Notes: generated by a model from the sequence alone, not told the origin. DNA of 17,036 nucleotides from Deltaproteobacteria bacterium (GCA_019310865.1 JAFDDL010000014.1:1-17036), one strand, 5' to 3'. Positions 1-7,565 are shown, counted from the stretch's first letter. Numbers and translations are program-made.

Positions 1-2
1 TA

Positions 3-92
3 TTCGATTTGCATTATGACAAGACCAAGTCTTATGCCAAGTGGATATATAATCGAGAGAGAAAACTGGAACCGTCGGACCCCTCCCGGTGA
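3..92 (+). CDS. 3' end of an unidentified gene (partial)
   Basis: An open frame enters from the left edge and gives 29 residues before a TGA at 90-92. The peptide is hydrophilic (begins FDLHYDKTK, ends KLEPSDPSR) and looks like an ordinary protein C-terminus. I do not recognise the family. The other two plus frames are less convincing: one stops almost at once, the other runs on into the neighbouring antisense region. The stop lies 18 bp from the stop of the convergent ATPase gene. Too little is visible for any functional call, and it could be chance open sequence. Confidence 0.35.
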   Translation, partial: FDLHYDKTKSYAKWIYNRERKLEPSDPSR

Positions 93-110
93 TTATTTGG
101 TTGGGTCAAA

Positions 111-1508
111 TCATTGGTTGCTATGTTGACTATTCAACACCTCTGTCAAAACGGTGTGCATCACCTCAACCAGGTATAATGGCAGGGATACAAACTTGTA
201 GTTTACCGTCTGAATTCGTTGTTTTTGCCTGGTTCGGTGGCTTAAATCCTGAATACTTGGCTGATTTAAATCAAATCGGCAGGTTAATATGGATTTTTTA
301 TCTATGGTAAACTGCTGTAGAGATTTTATGCTGCCGCTTTTTCCTGCTTTGACTTCGATTGGTACAATTATCTTGCCGGCGGATGCGACAAAATCAACCT
401 CTGCATTGCCGGTTTTTTTCTCCCTCAGCCAATAGAATAGGTCTGGTGGTTCCAGGCCCTCGTATCGATAGGCCAGATGTTGCGCAATAAACTGTTCAGC
501 AAGTACCCCTTCATTCAACAGCGATCGATCGGCCAGTGTTGATATGTGTGCCCACTCCAATCCATTGAGATAATTTAATAGGCCGATGTCCAGGAAATAA
601 AGTTTATAAAATTTCTCATTGATTCCGGATCTTATCGGTATGCCTGAACAATTGCTGTGGAAGGCGGGAATGAGCAATCTCGCCTTGGTCAACAAACCAA
701 TGGCCTGTTTGAGATCCTTGGCTCTGTCTTCACGTGAAATGTTGGTATATTTAACTTTTTCCCCAACTATCCACGCCATGGCATTGAATACGGTATGGAT
801 ACGACCCAGGGTCGGTTCATGACTATATTTAGCAAAATCATCTCGATAGGTTTGAACGATGGATCTATGAATGTCTCTACTGTCTATCATACTACCACTT
901 TCGCAGAATGCCAGGATGCTTTCGGGCATGCCGCCGATATACAGGTATTGTCGCTGCCTTTGCAGAAGTTTTTGATGCGCCGTTTGGGGCAGCTGTCGAC
1001 CTAACTGATAGCCTTCTATGTAAGATAACAGTATGTCATCTTCCGCCGCCATCAAAAATTCCTTGAAGGTCATTGGCCCTAGATGAAGGTATTCCACACG
1101 GCCTACCGGCATGGAGAAGTCATGCTTTTCAAGCACAAATTCCAAAAGGGAACCAGCCGCTATGACCGGTAATTGTGGCATTTCTTCATGGAAATACCGT
1201 AATGCGGCAATGGCATCGGGTGTGCTTTGTATTTCGTCAAGGAACAGCAGCGTATTTTTCTGTCGCAGGCTTGTTCGGGTTAGTAATTCCAGCTCAGGGA
1301 TGATAATGTCAAGGTCATTGGTCCCGAAAATAGCATTTAGATTGCCATGTTTTTCAAGGTTGATCTCTGCCAGCTTCAGTCCTTGCGATTGAGCAAAGTT
1401 TTGTACCAGCGTGGACTTGCCGACTTGCCTGGCGCCGCGAATAACCAGCGGTTTTCTTCGCGTTTTTCCCAACCAACGAATTAATTGGTTTTCACTAAAT
1501 CGTTTCAT
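111..1508 (-). CDS. AAA family ATPase with C-terminal DUF4143 domain
   Basis: A 465-residue protein of the AAA_14/DUF4143 type, whose cellular role is not established; members are common in genomic islands and some are suspected of defence or toxin-antitoxin-like roles. Residues 25-32 form a Walker A loop (GARQVGKS), residues 86-92 a Walker B strand ending in LFLDE, and VIAAGS at 115-120 fits the sensor-1 strand. The C-terminal part has a PD-(D/E)XK-like pattern: E337 in a helix, VD at 370-371 and E-V-K at 384-386, typical of DUF4143 and suggesting a degenerate nuclease fold. Length is in the usual range, so it appears complete. The start is supported by AGGTGA (minus strand, 1513-1518) four bases upstream of the ATG. 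It stands alone, with a 650-bp gap upstream. Substrate and partner are unknown. Confidence 0.85.
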   Translation of the reverse strand: MKRFSENQLIRWLGKTRRKPLVIRGARQVGKSTLVQNFAQSQGLKLAEINLEKHGNLNAIFGTNDLDIIIPELELLTRTSLRQKNTLLFLDEIQSTPDAIAALRYFHEEMPQLPVIAAGSLLEFVLEKHDFSMPVGRVEYLHLGPMTFKEFLMAAEDDILLSYIEGYQLGRQLPQTAHQKLLQRQRQYLYIGGMPESILAFCESGSMIDSRDIHRSIVQTYRDDFAKYSHEPTLGRIHTVFNAMAWIVGEKVKYTNISREDRAKDLKQAIGLLTKARLLIPAFHSNCSGIPIRSGINEKFYKLYFLDIGLLNYLNGLEWAHISTLADRSLLNEGVLAEQFIAQHLAYRYEGLEPPDLFYWLREKKTGNAEVDFVASAGKIIVPIEVKAGKSGSIKSLQQFTIDKKSILTCRFDLNQPSIQDLSHRTRQKQRIQTVNYKFVSLPLYLVEVMHTVLTEVLNSQHSNQ

Positions 1509-1659
1509 ATGGTCACCTATGAATGTATTTTTAGCACAATATGCCTAAATACACCCATAATTTGTCATTGGTCAAGACATAATTGGGGTGTGTTAAAGAT
1601 TCCGGCCATTGACGAACATCGCGTCTGAATTTGTGAGAAACCGGACGTGGGGGTCGGAA

Positions 1660-1692
1660 CAAGCTGGATGCCTTATAATCAAGGAATTAGAT
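1660..1692 (+). repeat. 33-bp direct repeat, copy A
   Basis: The stretch starting CAAGCTGGATGCC and continuing TTATAATCAAGGA-TTAGAT is repeated at 4697-4729 with a single substitution (A here, G there, in AAGGAATTAG versus AAGGAGTTAG). Flanking bases do not align. Both copies are in the same orientation, one on each side of the acyl-CoA dehydrogenase pair. It contains a TATAAT hexamer but no obvious -35 box. It might be the end of a lost mobile element, a recombination site or a dispersed regulatory repeat. Confidence 0.8.
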
Positions 1693-1801
1693 CTAAAACC
1701 CCCCTTATTTCCAGGCTTAAGTTGATGTTTTGGCGTCAAAAAGAGCGCTTTAAGCAACACATATTCATAGTAGAGGCCTTCGTGGAGCTGAATCGGGGAA
1801 T

Positions 1802-1855
1802 AAACATCAATATTTTGATAAAAACTACGCTTCCATCAAAATATTGAGCATGTTT
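1802..1855. repeat. AT-rich inverted repeat / hairpin
   Basis: The 13-bp arms TCAATATTTTGAT (1807-1819) and ATCAAAATATTGA (1835-1847) are perfect inverted complements around a 15-base spacer. The pairing continues outward: AAACAT (1802-1807) can pair with ATGTTT (1850-1855) if a 2-3 base bulge is allowed at 1847-1849. A short T-run follows at 1853-1857, so a terminator acting on the plus strand is possible, but no gene ends just upstream. Other readings are a dimeric operator for the operon at 2162 or the end of a miniature transposable element. Confidence 0.65.
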
Positions 1856-2161
1856 TTGACCCCACCGTTTTGCCAAACCCCGTTAACAATCTGATATATT
1901 AAGCATATTTATTCCACTACTTCGTGTCATGTTATTTGCTTCATCAATGAGGCAAATTACAATACTGATATTTTATGCAATGACGTGGTCATCTTAGCGG
2001 AGGATCCGAACAGATAAAATTTTAAAATCCTTGGTTGGAATTACCTTGACGCTGATCCGCGAACTCGGAAGAAGGGGCGGCGATAAAGGATATTCAGAGG
2101 CTAAGCAGCTTCCTGATGAGCATTAAATAGGGATGGTCACGGAACACTGGAGACTGAAACA

Positions 2162-3358
2162 ATGGAATTTACATTCGATGAAAAAGCAGAGCGGTTGAGA
2201 AAAGAGATCCGCAGGTTTGTAAAAGATGAATTGCCGCCGGACCACATCGGCCTGCTGTTTGCCGATGAAGCCTTTGATGATCATTGGCAGTTGAGCTTGG
2301 AGACGGCCAAAAAACTGGCGAAAAAAGGCTGGCTGACCATTTCCTGGCCCAAGGAATACGGCGGTATGGGCGCCACTTTCTGGGAGCAGGCCGTGTTCAA
2401 GGAAGAGGAGGGCTACTGGGGAATCCCCGGATGCGGGATGGGGATTGGCGGCACCACCTGGGTGGGCCCTACCCTCATGTTGGTCGGTACCGAAAAACAA
2501 AAAAAGAAATTCCTGCCGCCAATTGCCGCCGGGGATCCGGATGGGGTCTGGTGCACTGGATACAGCGAACCGAATGCCGGAAGCGACCTGGCCGGCCTCC
2601 AAACCCGTGCCGAGCGACACGGGGACGAATATGTCATCAACGGCCAAAAGGTGTGGACCAGCGCAGCGCATCGGGCGCGTTGGATCTGGATCGCCTGCCG
2701 GACAAATCCGAGAGCGGAAAAAAAACACCAGGGCCTCAGTATCATCCTGGTGGACATGAAAAGCCCGGGCGTATCCGTCACACCGATCCCCAATATTGTG
2801 GGACACCATGTGTTTAACGAGGTGTTTTTCAATGATGTCCGGGTACCGGCCGAAAACCGGGTCGGTGAAGAAAACAAGGGATGGTCGGTTCTTATGACCG
2901 CCTTGGCCTTTGAGCGAAACTTCGGTCTTGTATTCGGTGGAACCCTGCAGCGGATATTGGATGAGCTCGTGGTGTATGCCCGATCGGAAGGGCTGATGGC
3001 AAGAGAATCGATTCGCCGGCGGTTGGCGGAGCTGGCCATGGATGTTCGCGGTGTTCGATTGGGGGGCTATCAAACGGCATATCTTCAGAGCCTTGGACAA
3101 GATGTTATCTGGGAGCCCTCCCGGGATAAAGTCGAATCCATTCGGATTTCGGAGAAAATCAGCCGCTTTGGTATGGAAATGATGGGCCCCCAAGCCCAGG
3201 TTTCCCCGGGGCATGAAACGGGGCCCCATCAGCGAATATTGTCAGCTTTAAAGTTCATGTACTGGAACACGCCGGGCATGCGATCAGCCGGCGGCACCAC
3301 TGAAACCATGCGCAATATTATCGCCCAGTTCGGGCTGCAGGTGCAGAAGACGTATTAG
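2162..3358 (+). CDS. Acyl-CoA dehydrogenase family protein (first subunit of pair)
   Basis: A 398-residue flavoprotein predicted to oxidise an acyl-CoA to the enoyl-CoA in the cytoplasm. The order is an N-terminal helical domain (1-115), the beta domain with the FAD/substrate signature YSEPNAGSDLAGLQTR (134-149) and NGQKVWTS (160-167), then the C-terminal helical domain ending in GGTTETMRNIIA (377-388). The position occupied by the catalytic Glu of medium-chain dehydrogenases reads Gly in this last motif, as in many FadE-like proteins; E251 in LAFER is a candidate base by analogy with families that place it earlier, which is inference. GGAG lies nine bases before the ATG. Another dehydrogenase follows after 37 bp, an arrangement resembling the alpha2beta2 dehydrogenases of steroid side-chain degradation. 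The substrate cannot be inferred. Confidence 0.9.
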   Translation: MEFTFDEKAERLRKEIRRFVKDELPPDHIGLLFADEAFDDHWQLSLETAKKLAKKGWLTISWPKEYGGMGATFWEQAVFKEEEGYWGIPGCGMGIGGTTWVGPTLMLVGTEKQKKKFLPPIAAGDPDGVWCTGYSEPNAGSDLAGLQTRAERHGDEYVINGQKVWTSAAHRARWIWIACRTNPRAEKKHQGLSIILVDMKSPGVSVTPIPNIVGHHVFNEVFFNDVRVPAENRVGEENKGWSVLMTALAFERNFGLVFGGTLQRILDELVVYARSEGLMARESIRRRLAELAMDVRGVRLGGYQTAYLQSLGQDVIWEPSRDKVESIRISEKISRFGMEMMGPQAQVSPGHETGPHQRILSALKFMYWNTPGMRSAGGTTETMRNIIAQFGLQVQKTY

Positions 3359-3395
3359 ACCGGGGATTTTTTGACTAAACTTTTTGAGGTGAAAA

Positions 3396-4553
3396 ATGGA
3401 TTTTGAATTGACCATGGATCAAAAGATGATCCGGCAACTCGCGGTAGAATTTTTTGAAAAGGAATATCCCATGGAGAAAACCCGGGCGCTCATGGCCGAC
3501 CCAGCGGGTTACGATCCAAAGCTTTGGGAAAAGATGGTGCAACTGGGACATATGGGGCTGATCATTCCAGAGGTTTACGGCGGCAGCGAAGGCGACCTGC
3601 TGGAATTGGCCCTGTTCGTGGAGGAGATGGGAAAACAAATTGTCCCGTCTCCGTTTTTTACGACGGTGTGCCAATGCGTGCCTGCCCTCCTGGCCTACGG
3701 CACCGAGGAACAAAAGAAAGCCCGACTGCCTAAAATTGCGACCCGGGGTGAAATTTGGAGCCTGGCCTTAAATGAGCAGCGAGGGGACTTTTCGCCTCAG
3801 GATGTCCGGCTCAGCGCCACCGCGAATGGGGAGGGTTTTGTTCTCAACGGCACCAAATTGTTTGTGCCCTATGCCGGTGCGGCCGACCACCTGCTGGTGG
3901 CGGCACGAATGGACCCGAAGGGATCTTGCCAGGACGGCATCACGGTTTTTATGGTCAAGGCCGACGCCCCCGGTATCCATATCAGTGAAATCCCCACCCC
4001 GGCTCCCGGCGTCAAATGCGAAGTTCGGTTCGATAATGCGGTCGTTTCCAGGCAAGAGATCCTGGGAGCGGAAAACGCGGGTTGGCAAATCGTCGAGCAT
4101 ATTCTCCAATACGGAGGGCTTTTAAAGGCCGCGGAAATGTCCGGCGGCCTGCAGGTCGCCTTGGATCTGGCGTTGAAATACGCCAAGCAACGGGTTCAGT
4201 TCGACAAACCCATCATCTCCTTCCAGGTGATTCAGCATGATCTTGTCAAGATGTTGATCGAAGTCGACAATCTGAAGCATCTGGTTTACGAGGCCGCCTG
4301 GAATATCAGTATCGATAAGCCGTCACGGCTACTCAACTCCATGGCTAAGGCCAAGGCCAACGACATCTATCATCGGATCTGTTTTGACGCCATCGGTATT
4401 CACGGAGCCATCGGCTGGACCGAGGAAATGGATGTGAGCCTCTACCTCCTGCGCTCAAAGGATCTGGAAAACGATTGTGGGGGGAGCGATTTCCACATGG
4501 AACAGGTGGCCCGGGAACTGGAACGTCGCGATCCGGATTTTCTAGCGATATAG
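3396..4553 (+). CDS. Acyl-CoA dehydrogenase family protein (second subunit of pair)
   Basis: A 385-residue member of the acyl-CoA dehydrogenase family, divergent from its upstream neighbour. It has the N-terminal helical domain (MDFELTMDQKMIRQ onward), a beta domain with NGTKLFVP (151-158), and a well-conserved C-terminal domain: KQRVQFDKPIISFQVIQHDL (264-283) and IHGAIGWTEE (335-344), the FAD-contact and hGgiGwT signatures. The SEPNAGSD-type FAD motif of the first gene is replaced by a weaker NEQRGDF segment (126-132), so the two chains are not redundant. This suits a heteromeric enzyme in which the subunits complement each other, as in FadE pairs; that is inference. GAGGTG at 3386-3391 is its ribosome-binding site, and the 37-bp gap to the preceding stop indicates one operon. 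No electron-transfer flavoprotein or hydratase gene is nearby. Confidence 0.88.
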   Translation: MDFELTMDQKMIRQLAVEFFEKEYPMEKTRALMADPAGYDPKLWEKMVQLGHMGLIIPEVYGGSEGDLLELALFVEEMGKQIVPSPFFTTVCQCVPALLAYGTEEQKKARLPKIATRGEIWSLALNEQRGDFSPQDVRLSATANGEGFVLNGTKLFVPYAGAADHLLVAARMDPKGSCQDGITVFMVKADAPGIHISEIPTPAPGVKCEVRFDNAVVSRQEILGAENAGWQIVEHILQYGGLLKAAEMSGGLQVALDLALKYAKQRVQFDKPIISFQVIQHDLVKMLIEVDNLKHLVYEAAWNISIDKPSRLLNSMAKAKANDIYHRICFDAIGIHGAIGWTEEMDVSLYLLRSKDLENDCGGSDFHMEQVARELERRDPDFLAI

Positions 4554-4650
4554 ACCTCCGGGAGAGGGGCAGCCCAGGCCACTTTATCTGTGTACGGTGC
4601 CCGAATGTATTACTCTTCGTGTTCATGTATTACAAGATAGGAAAATGAAG

Positions 4651-4674
4651 CTCCCTGCCGCAAGCGGACGGGAG
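4651..4674 (+). other. Imperfect GC-rich hairpin
   Basis: CTCCC (4651-4655) pairs with GGGAG (4670-4674) and CCG (4658-4660) with CGG (4665-4667) around a CAAG loop, with a two-base internal mismatch. No T-run follows, so an intrinsic terminator is doubtful, although it lies about 100 bp beyond the dehydrogenase operon and 23 bp before the 33-bp repeat. It could be part of a structured mobile-element remnant. Confidence 0.4.
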
Positions 4675-4696
4675 GTTGTTCTGGAGCGGAGCCGGG

Positions 4697-4729
4697 CAAG
4701 CTGGATGCCTTATAATCAAGGAGTTAGAT
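4697..4729 (+). repeat. 33-bp direct repeat, copy B
   Basis: Second copy of the repeat at 1660-1692, identical except for one G-for-A change, in the same orientation and about 3.04 kb away. It ends at TTAGAT, after which the two loci diverge completely. The open minus-strand reading at 4716-4898 terminates inside it. Confidence 0.8.
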
Positions 4730-4983
4730 GGATCGGCGACTTTCCCGCCGGCCATGCCAAGGATAGGAATAGGGTCACCGATTGACCTTTCTTGATCAAA
4801 CCATTAATGCGTTCAATCATATGCCTGTGGTAAAATTTTTCGCAAGCCTTGATCTCAACCAGATAAGCGCAGACAATTTGCCTATTTATGGATGGACATT
4901 AACTAATTGAAATTATGTGGTAAATTCCTTAATAACGATTTTCTGATGTGATCATTCCGAAGGACAATAATTTTTGTGGACAC

Positions 4984-5055
4984 AAAGTCTATTTATTGTT
5001 AGAATTTATGACTACTTGGTAAAAACTTTAGCTTATACGTCATCATAAAGTCTAT
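4984..5055 (+). promoter_or_regulatory. Spaced 9-base direct repeats upstream of the antitoxin gene
   Basis: AAAGTCTAT occurs at 4984-4992 and again at 5047-5055, 63 bp apart centre to centre, which is about six turns of B-DNA. The second copy ends 34 bp before the antitoxin ATG. AbiEi-type antitoxins are known to repress their own promoters by binding repeats in this region, so these are candidate half-sites. In AT-rich DNA a chance nine-base match is possible. Confidence 0.3.
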
Positions 5056-5089
5056 ATGTAAATGGTATTTCTGTATACTTGGGTGGATT

Positions 5090-5629
5090 ATGAATAAATT
5101 GGATGCTCTTAATGTTTTTCGTCATTGGGATACGAAAGGCCGGCATGTGTTCACCAAGCAGCAGCTGGCTAAGTTATTTCCCGCGGATAGTCCCAAGACA
5201 TTCACTGAAGGATTAAGCCGGCTAGTAAAAGCCGGTCTGCTTGTGCGTGCCTGTCGGGGAGTATATGTTAATCCTCATGCACAATCTTTTGATAGCTATG
5301 TTGTGGAACGAATTGCAAAGGCATTGCGACGGGGTGAGTACAACTATGTGAGTTTGGAGTCCATGTTGTCGGAATATGGAGAAATCTCTCAGATTCCGAT
5401 CGATCGGCTTACCGTGATGACCACCGGGCGTAAGGGAAGTTATAAAACACCCTATGGGGTGATTGAGTTTACCCACACCAAAAGACCGCTATCCGACATC
5501 ATCAGCCACATTGAACGAGCTGAGAAGCGGCCCCTTCGGATTGCAAAGAGAGAAGCGGCCTGGCGAGACCTTAAACGTGTCGGACGAAATATTCAAATGG
5601 TCAAGAAAGAGGGGAATCCTGGTGAATAG
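5090..5629 (+). CDS. abiEi: AbiEi-type antitoxin / transcriptional regulator
   Basis: A 179-residue protein of the AbiEi antitoxin family, the cognate partner of the nucleotidyltransferase toxin encoded next. Residues 1-60 form a winged helix-turn-helix (VFTKQQLAKLF, then a recognition-helix region ending LVKAGLLVRACRGVYVNP); the remaining 120 residues are the C-terminal antitoxin region (YNYVSLESMLSEYGEI and a basic tail). In characterised AbiE systems this protein binds its own promoter as a repressor and blocks toxin action without stable binding to the toxin (type IV). The 3' end overlaps the toxin GTG start by 8 bases, indicating translational coupling. The start follows a GGGTGG stretch. 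The call rests on the HTH plus the partner gene, which is a strong combination. Confidence 0.85.
   Translation: MNKLDALNVFRHWDTKGRHVFTKQQLAKLFPADSPKTFTEGLSRLVKAGLLVRACRGVYVNPHAQSFDSYVVERIAKALRRGEYNYVSLESMLSEYGEISQIPIDRLTVMTTGRKGSYKTPYGVIEFTHTKRPLSDIISHIERAEKRPLRIAKREAAWRDLKRVGRNIQMVKKEGNPGE
5609..5614 (+). promoter_or_regulatory. Ribosome-binding site deciding the toxin start
   Basis: GAGGGG sits seven bases before the GTG at 5622. A longer open frame exists back to an ATG at 5463, but the extra residues would lie wholly inside the antitoxin gene and do not resemble the toxin family, so the GTG is preferred. Confidence 0.7.
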
Positions 5630-6512
5630 CAAAGAAAACTTTCATGCCCTGGTTGAGCGAGCCATGCAAGCGGGAGGCCGCTACCACATGAGACCTGTGA
5701 TTGAAAAAGAGCTGCTTCACTACGACATCTTATTTGCCTTGGATAAAGAAGGGTTGTTGGATCAGCTGACTTTTCAGGGGGGGACATCCCTCAGATTGTG
5801 CTATGGTTCACAACGCTTCAGCGAGGATCTTGATTTTGTGGGTGGTCTCGATTTTGCTACTGAAAAATTGCTGGAAATGAAATCCAGTGTCGAACATTAC
5901 ATCGGAAAGCGGTATGGGGTTGAGGTGTATGTAAAAGAGCCAAAAGAAACGGCTCAGGACCATGAAAGCCGGGAGCTTAACGTTGATAGGTGGCAGATCA
6001 GAGTTGCCACTTCACCCGATCGGCGTGATTTGCCAAAGAAAATGATCAAAATTGAAGTGGTTAACGTGCCTGCATACACACGGGAACCGCTTCCGCTGAG
6101 GCACAACTACGATTTTTTGCCGGATGGATACAGCGACACGCTGATTTTTGTTGAGTCGCTTGATGAAATTATGGCGGACAAGTTGATTTCTCTCGTTGAT
6201 TGTCGCGCCTATGTTCGTCATAAGGATATTTGGGATTTGCGATGGTTGAGGCAACAGGGTGCAATGGTTAATCCCGGCCATATTTCAAAAAAGCTTAATG
6301 ACTATAACGTCATTGACTATAAAGTCAAAGTTGATGAGATGATCGAACGGTTACCTGGCATTATTAACGGAAAGGATTTTAGGGATCAGATGTTGCGATT
6401 TATTCCAATCGATGTCCAGGAAAGAACACTTTTAAAAAAGAAGTTTCTAATTTTTCTAGAAAATGAGACTATTCAGCTCTTGAAGGAAACCGGGAAACTA
6501 ATTGCCGAATAA
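5622..6512 (+). CDS. abiEii: AbiEii-type nucleotidyltransferase toxin
   Basis: A 296-residue DUF1814/AbiEii family protein starting with GTG. Such toxins are DNA polymerase beta-fold nucleotidyltransferases; characterised relatives stop growth, some by adding nucleotides to tRNA acceptor ends, and the system can give abortive infection against phage. Seen here: motif I, GGTSL (53-57) followed by R66 and SEDLDF (67-72) with the two metal-binding aspartates; a later strand with KIEVVN (143-148); the ADKL lysine (K187); and the RHKDIWDL motif (199-206). All core motifs are intact, so it should be active. It overlaps the antitoxin by 8 bases. Its 3' end runs into a truncated serine dehydratase gene on the other strand, suggesting that the pair arrived by insertion there. 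Confidence 0.88.
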   Translation: MNSKENFHALVERAMQAGGRYHMRPVIEKELLHYDILFALDKEGLLDQLTFQGGTSLRLCYGSQRFSEDLDFVGGLDFATEKLLEMKSSVEHYIGKRYGVEVYVKEPKETAQDHESRELNVDRWQIRVATSPDRRDLPKKMIKIEVVNVPAYTREPLPLRHNYDFLPDGYSDTLIFVESLDEIMADKLISLVDCRAYVRHKDIWDLRWLRQQGAMVNPGHISKKLNDYNVIDYKVKVDEMIERLPGIINGKDFRDQMLRFIPIDVQERTLLKKKFLIFLENETIQLLKETGKLIAE

Positions 6513-7528
6513 GTGTAGATGGTCTTTTGCACCAAGCCATAAACAGGGTCACAGGTAAGACCCAGGTGATGCTCCAACCCCATTTCGGCGGCGTATTCGA
6601 TCTGAAAGATGCTTCCACCACTCAGTTGCGTTAATACGGCGGAGGCCATGGCACAGGCGGTGCCGATTTCGCCCTGGCATCCAACTTCGGCCCCGGAGAT
6701 TGAGGCATTTTTTTTAACCAAATTGCCCACTATTCCGGCGGTGGCCAGCGCACGCAAAATCTTGTTTTCAGAAGTTTTGTGGTTTTTATGGTGATAGTAT
6801 AATACCGAGGGCATCACACCACAAGCGCCGCATGTCGGGGCGGTTACGATTTTTCCGCCGCCGGCATTTTCTTCCGATGCAGCCAGCGCGTAAGTGTAAA
6901 GCATAGAGCGTTTTCTAATGCTGTCTTTGAAGTTTTTTGCTTTCAGGAACAGCCCCGCCGCTTTCCTTGGCAATTTGAGTTTGCCCGGCAGAGTACCTTC
7001 CGTATCTAATCCCCGCAGGACGGATGCTTTCATTGTGCTCCACACCGCTACCAGGTAATCCCAGATTTCAGGGCCTTCATATTTATCAACATATTCCCAA
7101 ATGTGTTTGCCGTTATTGTAACACCAGTCCAGAATCTTTTCCATGGAGGATAAGGGATAAATCTGCGTATCTTCCAGGAGGGTATGGTCGTCGATGATGG
7201 TTCCGCCACCAACACTATAGGCCACCCATTCATCAACCATTTTATTGTCGATGCTAACTGCTTCAAATTTCATGGCATTCGAATGGCGAGATAAAAATTC
7301 ATCCGATTTTCCAATTAATTCAAGCTGTTTACCAGTAAAGGCTTCCTCAATAGTTTTATAGGTAAGATGCCCCAGGCCCGTAGCGGCCAGACTCCCATAG
7401 AGCGTTACCTTATAACCGGCTGCGTCAGGAACTTTTTCTAAAAATTGTTTCGCAGCCCTTCGCGGTCCCATGGTGTGGCTGCTAGAGGGGCCATGCCCTA
7501 TCTTATATATCTCTTTTATGGATTCCAT
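6473..7528 (-). pseudogene. sdaA: L-serine dehydratase, iron-sulfur type, C-terminally truncated
   Basis: L-serine ammonia-lyase converts serine to pyruvate and ammonia using a [4Fe-4S] cluster. The start is typical of the single-chain family (MESIKEIYKIGHGPSSSHTM), as are APTCGACG (230-237), GCQGEIG (283-289) and CDPV (326-329). Agreement stops after GLVQ at residue 334; the last 17 codons are unrelated. The usual continuation (PCIERNA and about 50 more residues) is missing. In the Legionella enzyme the cluster ligands are three cysteines spaced 42 and 11 residues apart; C284 and C326 match the first two exactly and the third is absent. A conserved glycine after CDPV is also replaced by Tyr330. 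The break falls near 6526, 14 bp from the AbiEii stop codon. I expect a non-functional enzyme. Confidence 0.85.
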
Positions 7529-7565
7529 GGCTTATATAGAGCCTGTATTAAAAAGACCTGCAGGA

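Larger units (their letters stand above)
1509..2161. other. Gene-poor gap upstream of the acyl-CoA dehydrogenase operon
   Basis: I find no convincing gene in these 653 bases. The gap holds one copy of the 33-bp direct repeat (1660-1692), a long AT-rich inverted repeat (1802-1855), and AT-rich sequence around 1890-2000 in which the operon promoter may lie; I could not pick a -35/-10 pair with confidence. A short frame ending at a TAA near 2126 reads a hydrophobic then basic peptide but has no support as a gene. GGAG at 2149-2152 is the likely ribosome-binding site for the next gene. Confidence 0.6.
4554..5089. other. Gene-poor gap between dehydrogenase operon and toxin-antitoxin pair
   Basis: No gene that I can defend in 536 bases. 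The first half holds an imperfect hairpin (4651-4674) and the second copy of the 33-bp repeat (4697-4729). From 4716 to 4898 the minus strand is open for 61 codons without a start at its beginning (contains KACEKFYHRHMIERINGL); the opposite strand is open over about 4760-4910 too. Either could be a fossil transposase fragment, but I cannot assign a family. From about 4900 to 5089 the DNA is strongly AT-rich and includes two copies of AAAGTCTAT just before the antitoxin gene. Confidence 0.6.

Noticed and set aside
89..310. A 73-codon plus-strand frame near the left edge
   Set aside because: It overlaps the C-terminal part of the ATPase gene on the other strand and has no ribosome-binding site or family resemblance.
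2123..3229. A 368-codon open frame on the minus strand
   Set aside because: It lies fully opposite the first acyl-CoA dehydrogenase gene, whose plus-strand product has clear family motifs. The minus product is rich in Gly, Pro, His and Arg with no recognisable domain, so it is an antisense shadow.
4653..4729. Possible tRNA or small structured RNA around the hairpin and repeat
   Set aside because: I could not fold a cloverleaf or find a T-loop motif, and only the short hairpin is supported.
5463..5621. Upstream extension of the toxin gene to an ATG at 5463
   Set aside because: The added residues are antitoxin DNA read in another frame; the GTG at 5622 has a good ribosome-binding site and a normal family N-terminus.
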